Assembly: GCA_036389695.1 (NCBI GenBank)
Contig: DASVWG010000518.1
Location: forward strand, 1 to 29,739
DNA from: JALZHR01 sp036389695
Lineage (GTDB): Bacteria > Acidobacteriota > Blastocatellia > Pyrinomonadales > Pyrinomonadaceae
Direction: 5' to 3'
DNA: 29,739 nucleotides
This document shows, piece after piece, positions 26,243 to 29,739 of this stretch (its first letter is position 1; every line of letters begins with the position of its first letter). The notes under the pieces were generated by a model. That model was not told the DNA's origin. It did not search any database and was given only the letters and a program-made list of their open reading frames with translations. The translations under genes and the position numbers were made by a program.

Positions 26243-26350
26243 TTTTTTTGCGCCTATTGTAAAACGGTTCTCGATGAGGAGAATGTTTGATTTAATGGAC
26301 GAAATTTTAACATAAATCTTTTCTCCGCACTATCAAAAACCGTTTGTTTT

Positions 26351-26440
26351 CTAAGCTGAAGCTCGTCTTAATTCTTCGATAATCCTGTTCAATCTGTCGG
26401 CTTGGAAAAGACCGCCAGTAAAAACGCCGACAAAAACCAT
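26351..26440 (-). CDS. Possible 29-residue microprotein
   Basis: ATG 26440 to TAG 26351 encodes MVFVGVFTGG followed by a helical, charged tail (ADRLNRIIEELRRA). AAGGA lies six bases before the ATG, a better ribosome binding site than most genes here have. The frame starts 21 bases after the GH16 stop on the same strand, so it could be the last gene of that operon. No family recognised; may be chance. Confidence 0.35.
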   Translation of the reverse strand: MVFVGVFTGGLFQADRLNRIIEELRRASA

Positions 26441-26461
26441 AAAATTCCTTTTCTGATTCAA

Positions 26462-27316
26462 TTATCTGCCGTAAACCCGCACGTAATCAATCTGCATTTC
26501 CTGCGGAAAAGCGGTCGTCTCGTCAGGTGCGCCGCCCCAATTTCCGCCGACTGCCAGATTTAAAATCAGAAAAAACGGGTGGTCGTAAACCCAGTTTTTT
26601 CCCGCCGGTAAATCCTTTGGCGTAAGCGTTCTGTAAAGATTGCCGTCCACGTAAAATCTGATTTTGTTTTCCGTCCATTCAGCCGCGTAAACGTGAAAAT
26701 CGTCGGCGAAAATCGGCGTCCCGTTCAGATTATACGGCGCGCCGATGCCATTTGCGCCCGAATAACCCGGACCGTGAATCGTGCCGTGAATTGTGCGCGG
26801 CTCGCGCCCGATGTTTTCCATTACGTCAATCTCGCCGCACTGCGCCCAGCCGACCGTGTCGATGTTGCTGCCCAGCATCCAAAATGCCGACCACATTCCC
26901 TGACCGCGCGGAATTTTTATCCGCGCCTCGAATTTTCCGTATCGGCGGTCGAATTTTCCTTTGGTAATCAGCCGCGCCGAAGTGTATCTGCACTGCCCGT
27001 ACCAGCAATTAAACGCGGGCGGCAAATCTTCTTTTATCGCCTTGATGACGAGCGAGCCCGCGCCGTTATGAAAAGCGTTTTTGAGGTCGCCGGTGTAATA
27101 CTGCAATTCCTGATTGCCCCAACCGCCGCCGCCGGTTTCAGCCGTCCATTTTGCAGAATCGACGGGCGTTCCGCTCGCCTTGTTGAATTCGTCGCGGAAA
27201 GCGATTTTCCCGTAGCGCACCTGACCGCGCGCGGCGACCGAGCCGCAAAAAAGCGCGAGCGCCGCCAGTGTGAAAGCCCATTTTGAAAGATTTTTATTCA
27301 TTCGCTGCTGTTTCAC
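26462..27316 (-). CDS. Secreted GH16 beta-glucanase (laminarinase-like)
   Basis: 284 residues. A signal peptide (hydrophobic core ALALFCGSVAARG) precedes a complete GH16 jelly roll. The active-site motif is GEIDVME, with nucleophile Glu162, Asp164 and acid/base Glu167. WGNQELQYYTG and MWSAFWMLG are typical of beta-1,3-glucanase-like members, so laminarin-type glucans are the likely substrate; agarase or lichenase activity cannot be excluded. No carbohydrate-binding module. The GTG start at 27316 overlaps the lactonase stop as GTGA; an ATG at 27301 is the alternative start, five residues shorter. It is third in a ROK kinase / lactonase / GH16 operon. Confidence 0.92.
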   Translation of the reverse strand: MKQQRMNKNLSKWAFTLAALALFCGSVAARGQVRYGKIAFRDEFNKASGTPVDSAKWTAETGGGGWGNQELQYYTGDLKNAFHNGAGSLVIKAIKEDLPPAFNCWYGQCRYTSARLITKGKFDRRYGKFEARIKIPRGQGMWSAFWMLGSNIDTVGWAQCGEIDVMENIGREPRTIHGTIHGPGYSGANGIGAPYNLNGTPIFADDFHVYAAEWTENKIRFYVDGNLYRTLTPKDLPAGKNWVYDHPFFLILNLAVGGNWGGAPDETTAFPQEMQIDYVRVYGR

Positions 27317-28521
27317 GTAAAATCGGGAATTATTTTTAAACAGACGGGCGACGGAATAGTCGCTTTATTTCCGGTCGGCGTCAGTTTTCCGGTTTTTTCG
27401 TCAATCCGAAACGTGACGATTGAGTCGGAATTTTGATTCGCGGCAAGCAGAAATCGCCCGTTCGGAACAATCGCGAAATTGCGCGGCGTTTTGCCGCCGG
27501 TCGAAACGTGTTCGACGTATTCGAGCCGCCCGGTTTTTTCGTCAATCCTGTACGAAACGATGCTGTCGTGACCGCGATTCGAGCCGTAAAGAAACGAGCC
27601 GTTCGGCGAAACGTGAATGTCGGCGCAGGTGTTCGCGCCCGAAAAACCGGCGGGCAGCGTCGGCACGCTTTGAATTTCTTTCAGCATTCCCTGCCGCTCG
27701 TCATAGAGAAGCGCGGAAATCGTCATATCGAGCTCATTGATGACGAAGGCGAATTTTCCGTTCGGATGAAATTTAAAATGTCTCGGTCCCGCGCCCGCTT
27801 TCGTCTGGTAGAAGGCTTGCGCCGCGTTCGGCTCCAGTTTTCCGGTTTCGTCGTCGAAACGGTAAATCATTATTTTATCGATGCCCAAATCGTTGGCGAA
27901 CGCGAAACGATTCGCGCGGTCTAAAATTATCGAATGCGCGTGCGCCGCTTCCTGTCGCTGGCGATTCAAGCCCGAACCGCGGTGCTGTTTTAAATCCACC
28001 GCCGCGCCGAGACTTCCGTTTTTTTCGACGGGAAAAACCGAAACGTTGCCGCCCAGATAATTAGCCAACAGCACGAATCTGCCGTTGTCGCTGACTGAAA
28101 TGTGACACGGCGCGCCGCCGAGGCTCGGCTGTTTGTTCAAAAAATTTAAGTCGCCGGTTTTCCGTTCAATCGCAAACGCGCTGACCGCGCCGCTTTTTCT
28201 GCCTTCGTATTCGACGGTTTCATTGACGGCGTAGAGATATTTTTTGTCTTTATCAATCGCCAGAAATGACGGCTCGACGACGTTTCCGACGATTTTATAC
28301 GGGCTGAGCGAGCCGGTTTCGGCGCTGAATTTGTAAATGTAGATGCCTTCGCTCCGGCTTTTTCCCGACGTGTATGTGCCGACGTAAACGAGCCATTCTT
28401 TGGCTTTTTCGTTTTTTGTCGTTTGAGAATCAACCGAACCGGCGAGCGAAAAAACCGCCGCCGCGCCGCCAATCGTCGTCAAAAATTCACGCCTGTTGAG
28501 ATTGTTTTTTTTACGCCGCAT
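27313..28521 (-). CDS. Tat-exported lactonase family protein (seven-bladed propeller)
   Basis: 402 residues from ATG 28521; an open frame extends upstream to 28593 but would lie inside the ROK gene. The N-terminus has a twin-arginine signal (NRREFLTTIGGAAAVFSLAG). The rest matches the 6-phosphogluconolactonase / carboxymuconate-cyclase propeller family: YVGTYTSGKSRSEGIYIYKF, GGAPCHISVSDNGRFVLLAN, GAGPRHFKFHPNGKFAFVIN and PRNFAIVPNGRFLLAANQNS. Its start overlaps the ROK gene end by 11 bases and its TGA overlaps the GH16 start, so all three are coupled. Export by Tat suggests a periplasmic sugar lactone rather than cytosolic 6-phosphogluconolactone as substrate. Confidence 0.9.
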   Translation of the reverse strand: MRRKKNNLNRREFLTTIGGAAAVFSLAGSVDSQTTKNEKAKEWLVYVGTYTSGKSRSEGIYIYKFSAETGSLSPYKIVGNVVEPSFLAIDKDKKYLYAVNETVEYEGRKSGAVSAFAIERKTGDLNFLNKQPSLGGAPCHISVSDNGRFVLLANYLGGNVSVFPVEKNGSLGAAVDLKQHRGSGLNRQRQEAAHAHSIILDRANRFAFANDLGIDKIMIYRFDDETGKLEPNAAQAFYQTKAGAGPRHFKFHPNGKFAFVINELDMTISALLYDERQGMLKEIQSVPTLPAGFSGANTCADIHVSPNGSFLYGSNRGHDSIVSYRIDEKTGRLEYVEHVSTGGKTPRNFAIVPNGRFLLAANQNSDSIVTFRIDEKTGKLTPTGNKATIPSPVCLKIIPDFT

Positions 28522-29494
28522 ATATCTGATAAGAATTTGAAAACGCTTTGCGGGCGATGACCAGCGCGCCGCAAATGCCGCTTTCCGTGCCAAGCTCAGC
28601 CGGAATAATATTTATTTTTTCATGCGGAATCATCGAGACGAACTGCGGAGTAATGCGCCGCAGCGGCTCAAAAAGCATCTCGCCCGCCGCCGCCATGCCG
28701 CCGCCGATAACGACCGCTTCCGGCGCGAGCAGAGTGAAAATATTGGCGACGCCGACCGCCAGATAACGACACGCCTCACTCCAGATTTCCGTTGCCAGCT
28801 TATCTTTCCGGCGCGCCGCTTCGATGACCGTTTTCGCCGTTACTTGCTCAACGTCCCGAACCATTTCGTTAATCAGGCTCGCCTCGCCTTTCGATAAACG
28901 CTCCTGCGCCCGCCGCGCGATGCGAGCGCCGGCGCAGACTGCTTCGAGACAGCCGATTGTGCCGCAATAGCAGCGAATGTCGCTGTCAGGCAGGGCGACG
29001 GTATGCCCGATTTCGCCCGCGCCGTGCGAAACGCCGTGAAAAATCTCGCCGTTGATGATAATTCCGCCGCCGATGCCGGTCGAAGCCGTAATATAGACGA
29101 TGTTTTTGTAGCCGCGTCCGGCACCGTAAATATATTCGCCGAGCGCCGCCGCGTTCGCGTCGTTGTCGAGCATAACCGGAACTTTAAAACGTTCGCGCAA
29201 AAGACCGACGATGGGAAATCTGTCCCAATCGCGCATATTCGAGGGCGACAAAATCAGACCTTTTTCCATGTCGAGCGGACCGGGAGAGCCGACGCCGATT
29301 GAAACGAGCTTGCCGTCGCCCTTCTCGTCCAGTATTTCTTCGATGGCGCGGGAAACATCTTCGAGAACCGCAAAGGGTCCCGCCTCGGACTGCGTGGACA
29401 AAAACCGCGTCGCCACTCTTTCGCGTTCTGCGGTTTCGAGCGCGACGGCAATTTTCGTCCCGCCGATGTCTATTCCTGCCAAAACTTCGTTCAT
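28511..29494 (-). CDS. ROK family sugar kinase (glucokinase-like)
   Basis: 327 residues. ATP-binding AGIDIGGTKIAVA (6-18), catalytic Asp112 in LDNDANAAALGE, and the ROK zinc site: His164 in GEIGHT with Cys175, Cys177 and Cys182 in CYCGTIGCLE. Length and motifs fit bacterial ROK glucokinases, which phosphorylate glucose (or a related hexose) at C6 with ATP in the cytoplasm. No N-terminal helix-turn-helix is present, so it is an enzyme and not a ROK repressor. It is first in the operon with lactonase and GH16 glucanase, which fits glucose released from beta-glucan. The ribosome binding site before ATG 29494 is weak. Confidence 0.93.
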   Translation of the reverse strand: MNEVLAGIDIGGTKIAVALETAERERVATRFLSTQSEAGPFAVLEDVSRAIEEILDEKGDGKLVSIGVGSPGPLDMEKGLILSPSNMRDWDRFPIVGLLRERFKVPVMLDNDANAAALGEYIYGAGRGYKNIVYITASTGIGGGIIINGEIFHGVSHGAGEIGHTVALPDSDIRCYCGTIGCLEAVCAGARIARRAQERLSKGEASLINEMVRDVEQVTAKTVIEAARRKDKLATEIWSEACRYLAVGVANIFTLLAPEAVVIGGGMAAAGEMLFEPLRRITPQFVSMIPHEKINIIPAELGTESGICGALVIARKAFSNSYQIYAA

Positions 29495-29517
29495 TTGCTT
29501 AGTTTCATCGTGACCCG

Positions 29518-29536
29518 GGCGATTATGATAATCGCC
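29518..29536. promoter_or_regulatory. 19-bp palindrome before the ROK gene
   Basis: GGCGATTAT and ATAATCGCC are perfect inverted repeats around one G, in the 45-base gap between the partial upstream gene and the ROK kinase. It could be an operator for the sugar operon or a short terminator stem of the upstream gene; no T-tract favours either. Confidence 0.4.
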
Positions 29537-29539
29537 GGT

Positions 29540-29739
29540 TTAATTTTGAACATTACTTGACGCGGCGGCGACTAATTTCCTGACGCCCGACACGGCGACA
29601 ATCTCAAGCGCCGCTTTCGGTTTGGCGATTTCATCGAGAGTTTTTAACCTCGCGGCTCGCCACCCGGCGGTTTGCGCCTGCTTTTTATCCAGCGCGTCGA
29701 GCGCTTCCGCCGCGATGATGTTTAAATTTTGAAAATCCG
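29540..29739 (-). CDS. C-terminal fragment of an unidentified protein
   Basis: The frame enters from the right edge and ends at TAA 29540; 66 codons are visible. The sequence is helical and Ala/Lys rich (IIAAEALDALDKKQAQTAGW, then ALEIVAVSGVRKLVAAASS). It lies 45 bases before the ROK gene on the same strand, so it may be in the same operon. No family recognised from this piece. Confidence 0.55.
   Translation of the reverse strand, partial: DFQNLNIIAAEALDALDKKQAQTAGWRAARLKTLDEIAKPKAALEIVAVSGVRKLVAAASSNVQN

Overview
The window looks like chromosomal DNA of an Acidobacteriota member, probably class Blastocatellia. This rests on gene content, not on a database search: an OmpR-type winged helix fused to a TolB-like propeller, giant CRTAC1-type FG-GAP/ASPIC-UnbV proteins, a TPR-CHAT protease, a short-spaced Ser/Thr kinase plus FHA pair, and many secreted proteins with carboxypeptidase-regulatory-like folds. 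No rRNA, tRNA, CRISPR array or intact transposase gene was seen.

Layout. 1-98 is the start of an ExeA-like ATPase (-). 249-1550 is a secreted subtilisin-like protease with a tandem WTVGQS linker (-). 1707-5159 is a two-gene unit: a zinc-finger/Ig-like protein followed by a TPR-CHAT caspase-like protease (-). Divergent from it, 5676-7712 encodes an FHA protein and a soluble Ser/Thr kinase (+). A 47-bp near-perfect palindrome separates these from 7866-10484, a secreted protein of twelve ~59-residue repeats broken by one in-frame TGA (-). Its start overlaps the stop of a small CxxC protein (10484-10726). Divergent from these is a membrane-anchored winged-helix/TolB regulator (10902-13088, +). 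13089-13902 is gene-poor with coding-like remnants. Then come a large beta-propeller protein (13903-16023, +), an intergenic region with iteron-like repeats and a 37-bp palindrome, and a Gfo/Idh/MocA oxidoreductase (16413-17417, +).

From 17431 everything is on the minus strand. There is a 1139-residue TPR/FG-GAP/UnbV protein, a conserved-looking secreted protein, a vanadium-dependent haloperoxidase, and a CRTAC1-type protein fused to a TlpA thioredoxin domain. The last group is a carbohydrate operon: ROK sugar kinase, Tat-exported lactonase and a GH16 beta-glucanase, with overlapping ends, perhaps followed by a 29-residue microprotein. The window closes in an unidentified partial gene.

The most interesting signal is in the CRTAC1-TlpA gene (23303-26242). 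It carries an in-frame TGA at codon 598, and the frame stays open for 381 more sense codons. The 32 bases after the TGA can fold into a bulged stem with a GGUCG loop placed 17 nt after the UGA, a geometry resembling bacterial SECIS elements. This makes it a candidate, unproven selenoprotein. A second in-frame TGA, in the repeat protein, falls on a Trp conserved in the repeats and is better explained as a nonsense mutation. TGA is a normal stop for at least three other genes here, so a recoded genome is unlikely.
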